DNA from: Nocardioides albertanoniae
GTDB lineage: Bacteria > Actinomycetota > Actinomycetes > Propionibacteriales > Nocardioidaceae
Direction: 5' to 3'
Assembly: GCF_006716315.1 (NCBI RefSeq)
Contig: NZ_VFOV01000001.1
Span: 416,501-480,500, forward strand
DNA length: 64,000 nucleotides
The notes under the pieces were generated by a model. That model ran no database searches. It was not told the origin of the DNA and saw only the letters and a program-made list of their open reading frames with translations. Shown one piece after another: positions 1 to 9,157 of this stretch (the first letter of the stretch is position 1; every line of letters starts with the position of its first letter). The position numbers were made by a program, and so were the translations under genes.

Positions 1-227
<227 letters not shown>

Positions 228-833
228 CTAGTCGGCGACCAGCAGTCGGAGCTGGGCGACGGCCTCGGGCAGGTGCGCGGTCGGGTCGCCTTCGTAGCCC
301 GATCGTGCCCAGGCGAGCGCGCTGGCCCGCATCAGCAGGCCGGCGACCATCCCGATCGTGTCGTCGTCGACGGGGGAGGGCCGTGCCGTACGTCGCTCGG
401 CGAGCAGCTCCTCGAGCTCGCCGATCACGCGCTGGTGCCAGGCGATGTGCCTCTGCACGAGGCGCGGGTCGGAGGCCATCAGCCGCATCGCCCGCTCGCC
501 CTGCTCGATGTTGGGGGCGCCGTCTCGCAGGAAGCCGGCCACGAGCGACTCCAGGTCGCTCATCAGCCGGCCCGACGGCCCGCCGGAGACGAACTGCGCA
601 CGCACCTCGGCGTCGAGCTCGACCTCCTGGATGCCCAGCACGGCGTCGTCCTTGGTGTCGAAGTAGTTGAAGAACGTGCGCGTCGACAACCCGGCCTCGG
701 CGCTGATCTCCTCGACGGTGACCTCGTCGAGGCCACGCTCGCCCACCAGTCGCTGGGCCGCCTCGATCAGCGCCATCCGGCGCTCCCGCTTCTGGCGCTC
801 GCGGGCGTTGTGAGGTGGGGTTGCGGTAGACAC
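228..833 (-). CDS. TetR family transcriptional repressor
   Basis: 201 aa. The N-terminal helix-turn-helix (about residues 20-66) ends in the characteristic AGLSTRTFFNYF recognition-helix region; the rest is the variable ligand-binding domain. It starts with GTG at 831-833. The exporter gene follows 87 bases downstream on the same strand, and a double palindrome lies 10 bases upstream of the start, so it probably represses itself and the exporter. An FAD dehydrogenase gene is transcribed divergently and could share the control. Effector unknown. Confidence 0.9.
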   Translation of the reverse strand: MSTATPPHNARERQKRERRMALIEAAQRLVGERGLDEVTVEEISAEAGLSTRTFFNYFDTKDDAVLGIQEVELDAEVRAQFVSGGPSGRLMSDLESLVAGFLRDGAPNIEQGERAMRLMASDPRLVQRHIAWHQRVIGELEELLAERRTARPSPVDDDTIGMVAGLLMRASALAWARSGYEGDPTAHLPEAVAQLRLLVAD

Positions 834-842
834 GAGTTAATT

Positions 843-875
843 CTTGCATTCAGTGCAAGTTGCAGTCAATGCAAG
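843..875. promoter_or_regulatory. Tandem palindromic operator, probable TetR site
   Basis: Two 17-bp palindromes share one base: arms CTTGCA/TGCAAG at 843-859 and GTTGCA/TGCAAG at 859-875, each with a 5-nt centre. Their centres are 16 bp apart, so two repressor dimers could bind nearly the same face. It lies between the divergent TetR and dehydrogenase genes. Structure seen directly; assignment to the TetR protein is inferred from position. Confidence 0.75.
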
Positions 876-1002
876 AAAATGTGGCGTGGGTGACACCGCA
901 CCGCCCGGGTGAGAGTCGTTGTGGGCAGAGCACAGACGCGCGCTCCGAAGTTGTGGCAGATGGTCAAGGAGCGCTCGCGCCGGACGTCGGAGCATGGACC
1001 CC

Positions 1003-2247
1003 ATGAACTCCAGCAGGCACACACGTCCCGAGCGCGTCGTCGTGATCGGCGCGGGCATGGTCGGGTTGTCCACCGCATGGTTCCTCCAGGAGGCCGGCGT
1101 CGACGTCACGGTGCTCGACCGCGACGACGTCGCCGCGGGCTCGAGCTGGGGCAACGCCGGGTGGCTGACCCCCAGCATCGCCGTTCCGCTCCCGGAGCCG
1201 TCGGTGCTCAAGTACGGCTTCAAGGCCGTGCTCAGCCCGTCGTCGCCGGTCTACGTGCCGCCGACCGCCAACCCGCGCCTGCTGCGGTTCCTCGCGCAGT
1301 TCGGCCGCAACTGCACCCACCCCCGCTGGCAGCGCGCGATGGCGGCGCTGATCCCGCTCAACAACGGTTCGCTCGACGCCTTCGCCGAGCTGGAGCGGGG
1401 CGGGGTCGAGGCGCGGACGAAGCCGGCCGAGCCGTTCACCGCGGCCTTCCGGACGGTGGCCGACAGCGAGGCGCTGCTCGAGGAGTTCGAGCACATCAGG
1501 GCCAGCGGGCAGGACGTCACCTTCGACATCGTCGACGGTGACGCCGCTCGCGCCGACGAGCCGGCCCTGGCCGGCGGCATCGCCACGGCGATCCGGATCC
1601 GCAACCAGCGCTTCATCGACCCCGCCGCCTATGTCGAGTCCGTCGCCGCCTCCGTCCGGGCTCGTGGAGGCCGGATCCTCGCAGGTCAGGAGGCCGACGA
1701 CGTCGTCTCGTCCGGCTCCGGTGTCGTCGTCGCCGGTGAGCGCTACGACGCCGCCGTGCTGTGCACCGGCGCACGGCTGAACCGGCTCGCCCGTGACTTC
1801 GGCGTGCGGCGCATCGTGCAGGCAGGGCGCGGCTACTCGTTCACCGTCAAGGTCGACGACCAGCCGCGCGGCCCGGTCTACTTCCCGACCCAGCGGGTGG
1901 CCTGCACGCCGGTCGGCGACCGGCTGCGGATCGCGGGGATGATGGAGTTCCGCGACGTCGACGCGCCGATGGACCACCGCCGCATCCAGGCGCTGGTGAC
2001 CGAGGCCGGCACGCTCCTCGAGGGCGTGCACCTCGACCAGCGCGAGGACGAGTGGGTCGGTGCCCGGCCGTGCACGTCCGACGGGCTCCCGCTCGTCGGC
2101 GCCACGAACGACCCCCGGGTCTTCGTCTCCGGGGGCCACGGGATGTGGGGGATCACGCTGGGCCCGGTCACCGGCAGGCTGCTCGCCGAGCAGATCGTCA
2201 CCGGCGTACGCCCCGAGCCGCTGCGCGCGGTCGACCCGCTGCGCTGA
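1003..2247 (+). CDS. FAD-dependent oxidoreductase, D-amino-acid dehydrogenase (DadA) type
   Basis: 414 aa. Residues 12-21 hold the Rossmann dinucleotide fold with GAGMVG; the C-terminus has the DAO-fold motif GARPCTSDGLPLVG and GGHGMWG that closes on FAD. Members of this family oxidatively deaminate D-amino acids or related amines and pass electrons to the membrane chain. I chose ATG 1003 because GGAG (989-992) is 10 bases upstream; ATG 994 and a longer reading frame back to 919 are possible. It faces a PucR-family gene tail to tail with only 3 bases between stops. Precise substrate not determinable. Confidence 0.8.
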   Translation: MNSSRHTRPERVVVIGAGMVGLSTAWFLQEAGVDVTVLDRDDVAAGSSWGNAGWLTPSIAVPLPEPSVLKYGFKAVLSPSSPVYVPPTANPRLLRFLAQFGRNCTHPRWQRAMAALIPLNNGSLDAFAELERGGVEARTKPAEPFTAAFRTVADSEALLEEFEHIRASGQDVTFDIVDGDAARADEPALAGGIATAIRIRNQRFIDPAAYVESVAASVRARGGRILAGQEADDVVSSGSGVVVAGERYDAAVLCTGARLNRLARDFGVRRIVQAGRGYSFTVKVDDQPRGPVYFPTQRVACTPVGDRLRIAGMMEFRDVDAPMDHRRIQALVTEAGTLLEGVHLDQREDEWVGARPCTSDGLPLVGATNDPRVFVSGGHGMWGITLGPVTGRLLAEQIVTGVRPEPLRAVDPLR

Positions 2248-2250
2248 GAA

Positions 2251-3780
2251 TCAGCGCTCGGCGGCGTCGGCTCGGGCGCGCGCGATCTCGAGGCGTACGG
2301 CCAGCCGTTGGGCGGCGTCGTCGAGGTCGATCGGGCAGGTCTCGGCCAGCCTGGCCAGCCGGTAGCGCACCGTGTTCGGGTGCACGCCGAGCGCGCGGGC
2401 GGCCCGGCCGACCTCACCCCAGTGGTCGAGGACGGCCTCGAGGGTCGTCAGCAGCGTGGCGTCGGCGCCCGGCGCGGTGAGGCCGGCGACAGGGGAGACG
2501 AGCGGCATCCGGGCCATGCCCCCGAGGGCGCGACCGAGCACCAGCTCGGGCCAGCAGTCTTCGACCGACGCCACCGCGTGGCGCGCGCCCTCGAGGCCGA
2601 TGGTGGACAGCTCGGCGGCCTCGGTGCGCGACCGGGGCAGGTCGGCGAGCGTCTCCACCGCGGAGCCGAGGCGCAGCCCGACCGAGGGGCTGCGTACGGA
2701 CTCGGCGCGCACCAGGTCGGTGAACCAGTCGTGGCCGCCGGGGCCCGTCGAGCTGTCGAGCACCGCATAGAGCAGCCCGTCGAGGTCGACCACGACCGGC
2801 TGCCGCCACCCGTGGCGCCGGGCCAGGATCACCCACAGCTCGGCCCGCGCGTCGAGGCCCAGGCCCTCCGGTCCGAGGAGCGCGGCGACCCGCCACGGCT
2901 CGGACCCGAGCCATTCCGGCCGGTCGGAGGTCTCTTCGCGCAACGCGGTGCGGACGTGGTCGAGCTGCGTCTGACGGTGCAGCTCGGTGTGGGCACGCAG
3001 GCGCAGCAGATAGAGGGCGATCACCTCGACGGCCGCCCGCAGCTCGCCCGCGCGCGTGGTTCGCGGAGGAGCGTCGACCACGGCCCAGATCGAGCCGAGC
3101 CACTCGCCGCCGGCACGCACCGGGATGACGTAGCGAGGCCGAGCCCCGGAGTCGACCGCGGGCACGAAGAGCGGCTCGTCGGAGCGGGCCAGATGACGGA
3201 AGACGCCGACGGAGCGGAAGTGGTTGCGCACCTCCCGCGGCACCCGCCGGGCGACGATGGTCGACATCCGCGCCTGGTCGACGTCCTCCTGGCCGGTGGA
3301 GTAGGCGAGCACGCGCGAGGTGGCGTCCTCGACGGTGACGGGCGCGCCGACGAGCGCACTGACCTTGTCGGCCATATCGAACAGGTCGGAGTAGAGGTTG
3401 TCGGCCGGCTCCTGGCTCCGCCCGGTGTGCGCGGCCTCGAGCGCCTTCCGAAGCATCGCCATCACCGGCGACCACGGCGACTGGTCGGGCACTGCCAGCA
3501 ACGGGACCCCGCGGACCGCGCAGCGTCGCCGCACCTCGTCGAGGTCGGCCCAGGTGCGTCGAAGCACCAGGGCTGCCGCGTCGTGGGCCTTGTCGACGAT
3601 CTCGAGGGCGTCGTCCGGCGAACGTACGCCCACGGCGAGCACCACGTCGCCCTGCTCGACCTGCACCGGTCCGGTGGCCTCGACCAGCTCCACGCCGAGC
3701 ACGGGCCGGGCCTCCCCGGGCTGGGCCAGCTCGGCGAAAGCAGGTGCGACCGCCTGCGCCAGGTCTGCTGCGGTGATCAT
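2251..3780 (-). CDS. PucR family transcriptional regulator
   Basis: 509 aa. The N-terminal ~120 residues resemble the purine-catabolism PucR sensor region; the C-terminus has the PucR/CdaR-type helix-turn-helix with LGVHPNTVRYRLARL followed by a conserved tail. Such regulators activate amine, amino-acid or purine catabolic genes. It is the last of several minus-strand genes and converges on the dehydrogenase gene, its likely but unproven target. Start ATG 3778-3780; 51 bases separate it from the deaminase gene upstream. Confidence 0.85.
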   Translation of the reverse strand: MITAADLAQAVAPAFAELAQPGEARPVLGVELVEATGPVQVEQGDVVLAVGVRSPDDALEIVDKAHDAAALVLRRTWADLDEVRRRCAVRGVPLLAVPDQSPWSPVMAMLRKALEAAHTGRSQEPADNLYSDLFDMADKVSALVGAPVTVEDATSRVLAYSTGQEDVDQARMSTIVARRVPREVRNHFRSVGVFRHLARSDEPLFVPAVDSGARPRYVIPVRAGGEWLGSIWAVVDAPPRTTRAGELRAAVEVIALYLLRLRAHTELHRQTQLDHVRTALREETSDRPEWLGSEPWRVAALLGPEGLGLDARAELWVILARRHGWRQPVVVDLDGLLYAVLDSSTGPGGHDWFTDLVRAESVRSPSVGLRLGSAVETLADLPRSRTEAAELSTIGLEGARHAVASVEDCWPELVLGRALGGMARMPLVSPVAGLTAPGADATLLTTLEAVLDHWGEVGRAARALGVHPNTVRYRLARLAETCPIDLDDAAQRLAVRLEIARARADAAER

Positions 3781-3831
3781 CCGGTCACTGTGCCACGAGG
3801 CCGAGGCGCTCGGTGGGGAGGCGGCGCGGGC

Positions 3832-4335
3832 TCACGCGCCCGCGGCGGCCTGGTGGAGCGTACGGATCTCCTCGACCAGCTCGGGCACGGGCCCGACCGC
3901 TTCGACAGCGGGTGCGACCTCGCCGATCGCGAGCGGCAGCACCGGTGACTCGGCCGCGCCCCAGCCGGCTCGCCACTGCGTCAGCTGCTCGGAGGAGGCG
4001 ATGTAGACGACCCGGCCGACGCCGGACCAGCCCTGCCCCGCCGCACACATCGGGCAGTGCTCGCCGGAGGTGTAGATCGTCGCGCCCGCACGCGCCTCCG
4101 GATCGAGGTTGAGGGCTGCCCAGCGGGCGAGGGCGATCTCCGGATGGGCCGTCGGGTCGCCGGTCGAGTGCTCGCGGTTGCGGTCCTCCCGGAGCGCGTT
4201 GCCGACAGCGTCGGCCAGGACCGACCCGAACGGCCCGTCACCGTCGGCCAGCGCCTCGGCGGCCAGCTCCAGGCAGCGTCGCAGGTGGGCCATGTCGGTC
4301 GGGGTGATCTCGGTGCTGGGCTGGTCGTTGGTCAC
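3832..4335 (-). CDS. Nucleoside/nucleobase deaminase (CDA-fold)
   Basis: 167 aa, the size of guanine deaminase/TadA-like enzymes. The zinc site is visible as HPEIALARW (His ligand plus catalytic Glu) and GEHCPMCAAG (two Cys ligands). The first motif reads HPE where most relatives have HAE, and the second reads EHCPMC where EPCPMC is common. Hydrolytic deamination of a base or nucleoside is the expected reaction; the substrate cannot be read from sequence. It may be cotranscribed with the SOD gene upstream (50 bases) and PucR gene downstream (51 bases). Confidence 0.8.
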   Translation of the reverse strand: MTNDQPSTEITPTDMAHLRRCLELAAEALADGDGPFGSVLADAVGNALREDRNREHSTGDPTAHPEIALARWAALNLDPEARAGATIYTSGEHCPMCAAGQGWSGVGRVVYIASSEQLTQWRAGWGAAESPVLPLAIGEVAPAVEAVGPVPELVEEIRTLHQAAAGA

Positions 4336-4385
4336 CGCTCCAGTCTGCGGCCGGCCGCTGCGTACGTCGCGTTATTTCGGAGCGG

Positions 4386-4973
4386 TCAGCCGGCCTTGAT
4401 CGCAGCGCACGCGATCCGGTCTCCGGCGTCGCCGGTCTTGGTCGTGTCCTCGTCCGGCCCCTCGGGGGCATACCTCTCCGGGACGTTGGCGTAGTTGTCA
4501 CGGTCCGCGTGGATCATGAACGCGCTGCCGTCGTCATCCTGGAGCTCCTCGAGGGTGAACGGGCCCGTGAACTCCAGGCTCGCGTTGCCGTCGTCGTCGA
4601 CGAGGAGCGCCGGCAGGTCGCCGAGGTGGTCGCCGTGCTCGCTCTCGTCGGGGTTGAGGTGGCCGCCCGCGGAGAGGAAGTCGCCGGTCTTCGACGGGTC
4701 GTCGGGTGCCGCGCTGTCGGCCTCGCACTTGCCGGTCGTGTGCACGTGGAAGCCGTGGTAGCCGGCCTTCAGACCGCTCGCCTCGACGCTGATCTGCAGG
4801 GTGCCGTCGTCCTCGTCGATCTCGACGGTGCCGACCCGTTTCCCGTCAGGGTCGGCGAGCTTGGCGCTCACCTCGCCGCGGTCGGTGGCGCCGGAGTCCG
4901 ACGCCCCTCCGCAGGCGGTGAGCGCCAGCACGCCACAGGCGGCCAGGGCAGCGGTCGATACGAGCCGGGACAT
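4386..4973 (-). CDS. Cu/Zn superoxide dismutase family lipoprotein
   Basis: 195 aa. A short signal peptide ends in a lipobox (LALTACGG), so the protein is expected to be anchored outside the membrane. Copper/zinc ligands are visible: HGFHVH, GGHLNP, HGDHLGDLP and a late IHAD histidine; the Cys pair that forms the family disulfide is also present (GKC and IAC). Start ATG 4971-4973 is set by GGAGG seven bases upstream. The role is removal of extracytoplasmic superoxide. It lies 49 bases downstream of the GMC flavoenzyme gene, a possible source of reactive oxygen. Confidence 0.9.
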   Translation of the reverse strand: MSRLVSTAALAACGVLALTACGGASDSGATDRGEVSAKLADPDGKRVGTVEIDEDDGTLQISVEASGLKAGYHGFHVHTTGKCEADSAAPDDPSKTGDFLSAGGHLNPDESEHGDHLGDLPALLVDDDGNASLEFTGPFTLEELQDDDGSAFMIHADRDNYANVPERYAPEGPDEDTTKTGDAGDRIACAAIKAG

Positions 4974-5022
4974 GGGATACCTCCACGAGAACGGGATCCG
5001 GTCACTGCCACCGTACAGCCGG

Positions 5023-6798
5023 TCACAGCCCGAGCTCGGTGAGCCTTCGCGAGATCCGGGAGTCGGTGGAGATGACAGGTGACCCGTCGGCAACCCAGGC
5101 CTCGCCGTCGAAGTAGCGGGTCACGATGTGCTCGCTGATCCGGGTGACCATCGCCTGCATCGTCAGCGTCGGGTTGGGTCCGCCCACCGAGTTGGGCAGG
5201 GCGGAGTTGTCGGCGACGAAGAGCCGCTTGACCGCCCGGGTCTCGCCGCTGTGGTCGACCACCGAGTCGTCCTCGGAGTCACCCATCCGCATCGTCGAGT
5301 GCACGTGCAGGGGGAGCGCCGGCCAGTCCATCCGATAGACCTTCTTCGCGCCGGCGCCCTTCAGCAGCCGGGCAGCCTCGTGCGCGAGGAACTCGCGGTT
5401 GCGTCGGCTCCGGGAGGTGCGGTGCCGGTTGTCGAACCGGACCTTCGGGATCGGGCCGTTCTCGTCGGCGGGCAGGGTCGAGAGAGTGACCCGGTTGATC
5501 GGGGAGACGTCGTCGTCGACGATGCTGACGACGTTGAGGATGTTGTCGAGACCGTGCGAGAGCACGTCCTTCAGCTCCGGACCGACCAGCCGGCCGGTGG
5601 TGCCGTCCCAGGGGCCGGTCATACCGCGGCCGTTGGAGTACTGGTCGCGGATCCCGCTGTCGGAGAAGGTCATCGTGAACGCCTCGATGCCCGGCATCAG
5701 GCCGACGTTCATGTTCATCCCGTAGCCGGGGTATTCGGTGCGCGCCGCGGACGCCGGCCCCTTCGAGCTGCCGACGTTCTCGTCGAAGAGACCGAAGGTC
5801 CAGTCCAGGTAGTGGTCGGTGAACCCGCGCCCGACCCAGTCGTTGGGGTTGGGCAGGTCGCTGTTGAACCACAGCCGCGGGTTCTCCACGGCTCCACCGG
5901 ACATCACGACGACCTTCGCGTCCTCGGTGTGCACCATGCCGGTCGGGTTGTCCAGCCAGGTCACGCCGGTCGCGGTCAGCTCGCCCTTGACCTTTTCGGT
6001 ACGGATCTTGGTGACCGTCGCGTCCGTGACCAGCCCGACGGCCTTGCCGCCGGAGGCCCAGGACTCGGCGGTGAGCGCCATCGGCATGTAGCTGTTGTCC
6101 GTCGAACGCTTCGCGACCAGGTTGCGCGGCGCCTTGTCGGGCGATGCGCACCCCTGGAAGCAGTGTCCGCAGAAGGTGCAGCCGGTCGCCTGCGGATACT
6201 TCAGCAGGTTGGCGTCGTTCGTCCGGCCGGCGGTGCCGCCCGGCTGGAGGATCGCGTTCTCCTGCGGACGGTAGGACGCCTCGAGCGTCGTCTTCGTCTT
6301 CTGGACCGGAAGGCCGAGGGTCTCGCAGCCCTGGAGGTAGACCGACTCCTTGGTGCCGACGGCCGCCGTCTGCACGGGCAGGGTGGTCTCCACCCACTCG
6401 TAGTAGGGCACCAGGTCGGCATAGGAGAACGGGAAGCGGTGGTCGACGTCGTACAGGGCGGCGTCGGGGCCGTCGTACCCGGTGAAGACCCCGGGGTAGG
6501 CCCGTGGGCTGTTGCCGAAGTAGTGCTGCGTCGTGCCGCCGACGCCGGAGACCTGCCACAGGAAGGAGTTCTGCGGCAGCTCGCGGTAGGCCGCGGGCTT
6601 GGTGCGGTCCTCCTGGCCGACCCGGAGGTAACCGGTCAGCGGGTTGTTGGCATCGTTCTCGAGGCGGCTCCACTGCTCGCGCGGTTTGGCGTGCCGCGGC
6701 CCACCCTCGATCACGAGTACGTCCAGGCCTTGAGCGGCGAGCTCCTTGGCGGCGACCGCGCCGCCACCGCCGGCACCGATGATGATCACGTCGCGCAT
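5023..6798 (-). CDS. GMC oxidoreductase, large subunit, with cysteine cluster
   Basis: 591 aa. An N-terminal FAD-binding GAGGGG motif (residues 8-13) opens the protein; the C-terminal GMC catalytic region has the HVHSTMRMG histidine and the NPTLT asparagine. Residues 207-217 hold four cysteines in the pattern C-x2-C-x2-C-x3-C (TGCTFCGHCFQGC), including a C-x5-C-x3-C spacing like that of iron-sulfur-bearing FAD glucose dehydrogenases. It has no signal peptide. Its ATG overlaps the stop of the upstream partner gene (TGATG), implying translational coupling. Likely an alcohol or sugar dehydrogenase; substrate unknown. Confidence 0.85.
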   Translation of the reverse strand: MRDVIIIGAGGGGAVAAKELAAQGLDVLVIEGGPRHAKPREQWSRLENDANNPLTGYLRVGQEDRTKPAAYRELPQNSFLWQVSGVGGTTQHYFGNSPRAYPGVFTGYDGPDAALYDVDHRFPFSYADLVPYYEWVETTLPVQTAAVGTKESVYLQGCETLGLPVQKTKTTLEASYRPQENAILQPGGTAGRTNDANLLKYPQATGCTFCGHCFQGCASPDKAPRNLVAKRSTDNSYMPMALTAESWASGGKAVGLVTDATVTKIRTEKVKGELTATGVTWLDNPTGMVHTEDAKVVVMSGGAVENPRLWFNSDLPNPNDWVGRGFTDHYLDWTFGLFDENVGSSKGPASAARTEYPGYGMNMNVGLMPGIEAFTMTFSDSGIRDQYSNGRGMTGPWDGTTGRLVGPELKDVLSHGLDNILNVVSIVDDDVSPINRVTLSTLPADENGPIPKVRFDNRHRTSRSRRNREFLAHEAARLLKGAGAKKVYRMDWPALPLHVHSTMRMGDSEDDSVVDHSGETRAVKRLFVADNSALPNSVGGPNPTLTMQAMVTRISEHIVTRYFDGEAWVADGSPVISTDSRISRRLTELGL

Positions 6799-7685
6799 CA
6801 GAGGGGGCTCACTTTCTGTCGTCCCTGGTAGTAGCCCTTGAACTCGTCCCAGCCGTCCATGCTCCCGGGGTCGTACTTCGCCAGACCCCAGCCGAGGGGT
6901 GGCTTGGCGACGGTCAGGGTGGCGGCGTCGAACGTCGACCACTCGGAGTAGGCGCCGAACGCCGAGAACTCCAGCAGGGCGCCGGCGATGAACTGCAGGA
7001 TGCCCGACACGGACCCCTTCAGCGGCTCGGGCAGCTCGCGGTCGATCGAGCCGACGAGCTGCGGGTCGGCCTGCTCCAAGAGCTCGAAGACCTCGGCCTT
7101 CTTCGCGAAGGACAGCCGGGAGAACGGTGAGAGGTGCGGCCCGGCCGCCGACCCGGGATCGACCCGTACGGCCTGTGTGTTGAGGAGGAGCGCGATCACC
7201 GCGGACAGCGGCAGCGCCGAGTCGTTGCGGAGCAGCACCTTGACCACGTCGTCGAGATCGGCGAGCAACGAGTTGGTCACCACCGGGATCGCAGGCGGCA
7301 CCACGATCGGTACGTCGGCGAGACCGTTGGCGAGCGCCCGGCCGACCGCGGCGGCGACCTGGTCCGACATCGGCACGTAGTTGTCGAGGGACTCGATGAG
7401 GAAGTCCGGAGTCCTGGCCTCCATCGCGCCGGGCTCCTCGCGCGGCGTTCCCTGGGTCCTCGAGTAGGCGTCGGGACCGGGCACCACGAAGACCGCGAGT
7501 CCGTTGAGCGTGTCCCGGGCGATGGCCGCCAACAGCTTGGCGACCTGGTCGACCAGTGGATCGGCCGGTGACCCGCTGGTGACGGCCCTCGCGACACCGG
7601 GCACCGCGGTGCCGGCCGCGGCCAGGGCGCCCAGCACCCCGACACGGGTCAGAAAGAAGCGACGATCGACGTGCGGTGTCTCCAT
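6798..7685 (-). CDS. Tat-signal partner subunit of GMC dehydrogenase
   Basis: 295 aa. The N-terminus has a twin-arginine signal (DRRFFLTRV, then a hydrophobic stretch and AxA-type end). The remainder resembles the small or gamma subunit of membrane-bound gluconate/glucose dehydrogenases, which chaperones its flavoprotein partner. ATG 7683-7685 is preceded by GGAGG at eight bases, favouring it over an upstream start at 7718. By analogy with FAD glucose dehydrogenase, the flavoprotein without signal would be exported by riding with this protein. No cytochrome subunit gene is adjacent. Confidence 0.7.
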   Translation of the reverse strand: METPHVDRRFFLTRVGVLGALAAAGTAVPGVARAVTSGSPADPLVDQVAKLLAAIARDTLNGLAVFVVPGPDAYSRTQGTPREEPGAMEARTPDFLIESLDNYVPMSDQVAAAVGRALANGLADVPIVVPPAIPVVTNSLLADLDDVVKVLLRNDSALPLSAVIALLLNTQAVRVDPGSAAGPHLSPFSRLSFAKKAEVFELLEQADPQLVGSIDRELPEPLKGSVSGILQFIAGALLEFSAFGAYSEWSTFDAATLTVAKPPLGWGLAKYDPGSMDGWDEFKGYYQGRQKVSPL

Positions 7686-7777
7686 GACACATACCTCCGA
7701 GCTCGATACGCATCTCACAGTGCCACCGCGATCGGGCCGTCGGCATCAGTGACACGCACAGAGTTGGCGGAGCCAAA

Positions 7778-7793
7778 CTGTGCTGGCGCACAG
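7778..7793 (-). terminator. Small hairpin after PucR-type gene
   Basis: CTGTGC and GCACAG form a perfect 6-bp stem with a 4-nt loop, followed on the minus strand by TTTGG. It lies just after the stop of the regulator gene at 7809 and before the Tat-partner gene. It could be a weak terminator or an operator; nothing decides between them. Confidence 0.3.
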
Positions 7794-7808
7794 CTGGAGG
7801 TCGTCGAT

Positions 7809-9026
7809 TCAGGACGCGAGCAGTGCGAGTCTCAGCAGCATCTGGTCGTCACCGTCGTCGAGGCGGCAGCCGGTCAGATCCTCGATCTGCTTGAGGCGGT
7901 AGACCACGGTGTTGCGGTGACAGTGCATCTCGGTCGCGGTCGCCGAGGTCGACCTGTTGTTGGCGAACCACCGGCCCAGGGTCTCCAGCAGCGACTCCTG
8001 CTTGTCGAGGGGGAGCGAGAGCAGGTCGCCCAGTGCGCGGGACCGGATCCGGTCGGCGATCGGTCGGTTCGCGGCGACCAGCACCTGGGGAAGCCTCTCG
8101 GTCAGCGCGGCGACGCCCGGCTTCTCGGCGGGCAGGCTGGCCAGGACGAGCTCGGCCATCCGGAACTCGGTGACCACGTCGGCAAGGCCCACCGTCTCCT
8201 GGGAGACACCGACCCAGCCGTCGACGATCGACGAGAGCCGACCCACCAGCTGCGTGACGGTCGCCTGTCCCAGCTCGACGAGCCCGATCTCGCGGTCCGC
8301 ACGCAGGCGCCACTCGGACCGGAACCCGGCGGCGGCGAGGGCGGCGCCTGGCGACGGGGGAGGCCCCGGTGAGGCGCGGTGCCGGATCACGACGACCGCG
8401 ATCCGTGCCGCCGAGGTCAGCTCCAGGATGCGCATCGCCTCGGCGGCGAAACCCGGGTCTGCCGCGCGCCCCTCCAGCAGCCCGTCGAGGATCGCCTGCC
8501 TGCGTTCGATGTCGCGCCGCTTGGCCTCGAGCTCTCGGGTGCGGTATTCGTCGGCGACCGCGGTCGACATCAGGTCGATCAGCTGCATGACCTGGACGGC
8601 ACTGTCCAGGAGCTCGTCCAGCAGCTCGGGGGCCCGGGAGCGGGCCTCGTCGAGGATCGCGGCCCAGATCACCTCGGTGCCGAGGCGGTAGGCGTGCAGG
8701 ACGGACTCGAGCGGGAAGCCGGCGTCGGCTCGGCGCCGCGCGGTGATCTGGGCGGCGTCGAAGACGTCCACGCCCGGCGGTATCCGGTCGGCCAGCGACT
8801 GGAGGGAGCGCACCATGTTGTCGCGACACGACCGCAGCAGCTCCTCAGCCGCGATCAGGTCGGTGGTCGCGTAGCGCTCGTCCTTGATGAGGAGCGTGTC
8901 GCGCAGCACCGTGCCGAGCTCCTCGGCACGCGGCAGCAGGCGCTCCGCCAGTGCGCGGGTGATCGCCAGGGGCTGGGGGACGGGGACGGGTGGCGGCGGT
9001 GTTTCACCAGTCGGCTGGCGGGACAT
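7809..9026 (-). CDS. PucR-type helix-turn-helix regulator
   Basis: 405 aa from ATG 9024-9026. The N-terminal half is a helical sensor region; the middle resembles the GGDEF-like PucR domain; the C-terminus has the HTH with EMHCHRNTVVYRLKQIEDLTG. A longer frame opens with TTG at 9080 but has no ribosome site. It lies upstream of the GMC dehydrogenase pair on the same strand and may control it, or the vanillate operon behind it. Effector unknown. Confidence 0.75.
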   Translation of the reverse strand: MSRQPTGETPPPPVPVPQPLAITRALAERLLPRAEELGTVLRDTLLIKDERYATTDLIAAEELLRSCRDNMVRSLQSLADRIPPGVDVFDAAQITARRRADAGFPLESVLHAYRLGTEVIWAAILDEARSRAPELLDELLDSAVQVMQLIDLMSTAVADEYRTRELEAKRRDIERRQAILDGLLEGRAADPGFAAEAMRILELTSAARIAVVVIRHRASPGPPPSPGAALAAAGFRSEWRLRADREIGLVELGQATVTQLVGRLSSIVDGWVGVSQETVGLADVVTEFRMAELVLASLPAEKPGVAALTERLPQVLVAANRPIADRIRSRALGDLLSLPLDKQESLLETLGRWFANNRSTSATATEMHCHRNTVVYRLKQIEDLTGCRLDDGDDQMLLRLALLAS

Positions 9027-9157
9027 GTGCTGGAGGCTACCAACGCGACGCTCCGTGTCTTCCTGAGGTCGTTTGTGCAATCAGCACAGGGCCGTGTGGC
9101 TGTCGTCACCGGTGTGGCCCGCCCCGGTTGCGGCCGGGACGGGCCGATTCCGGCCGC

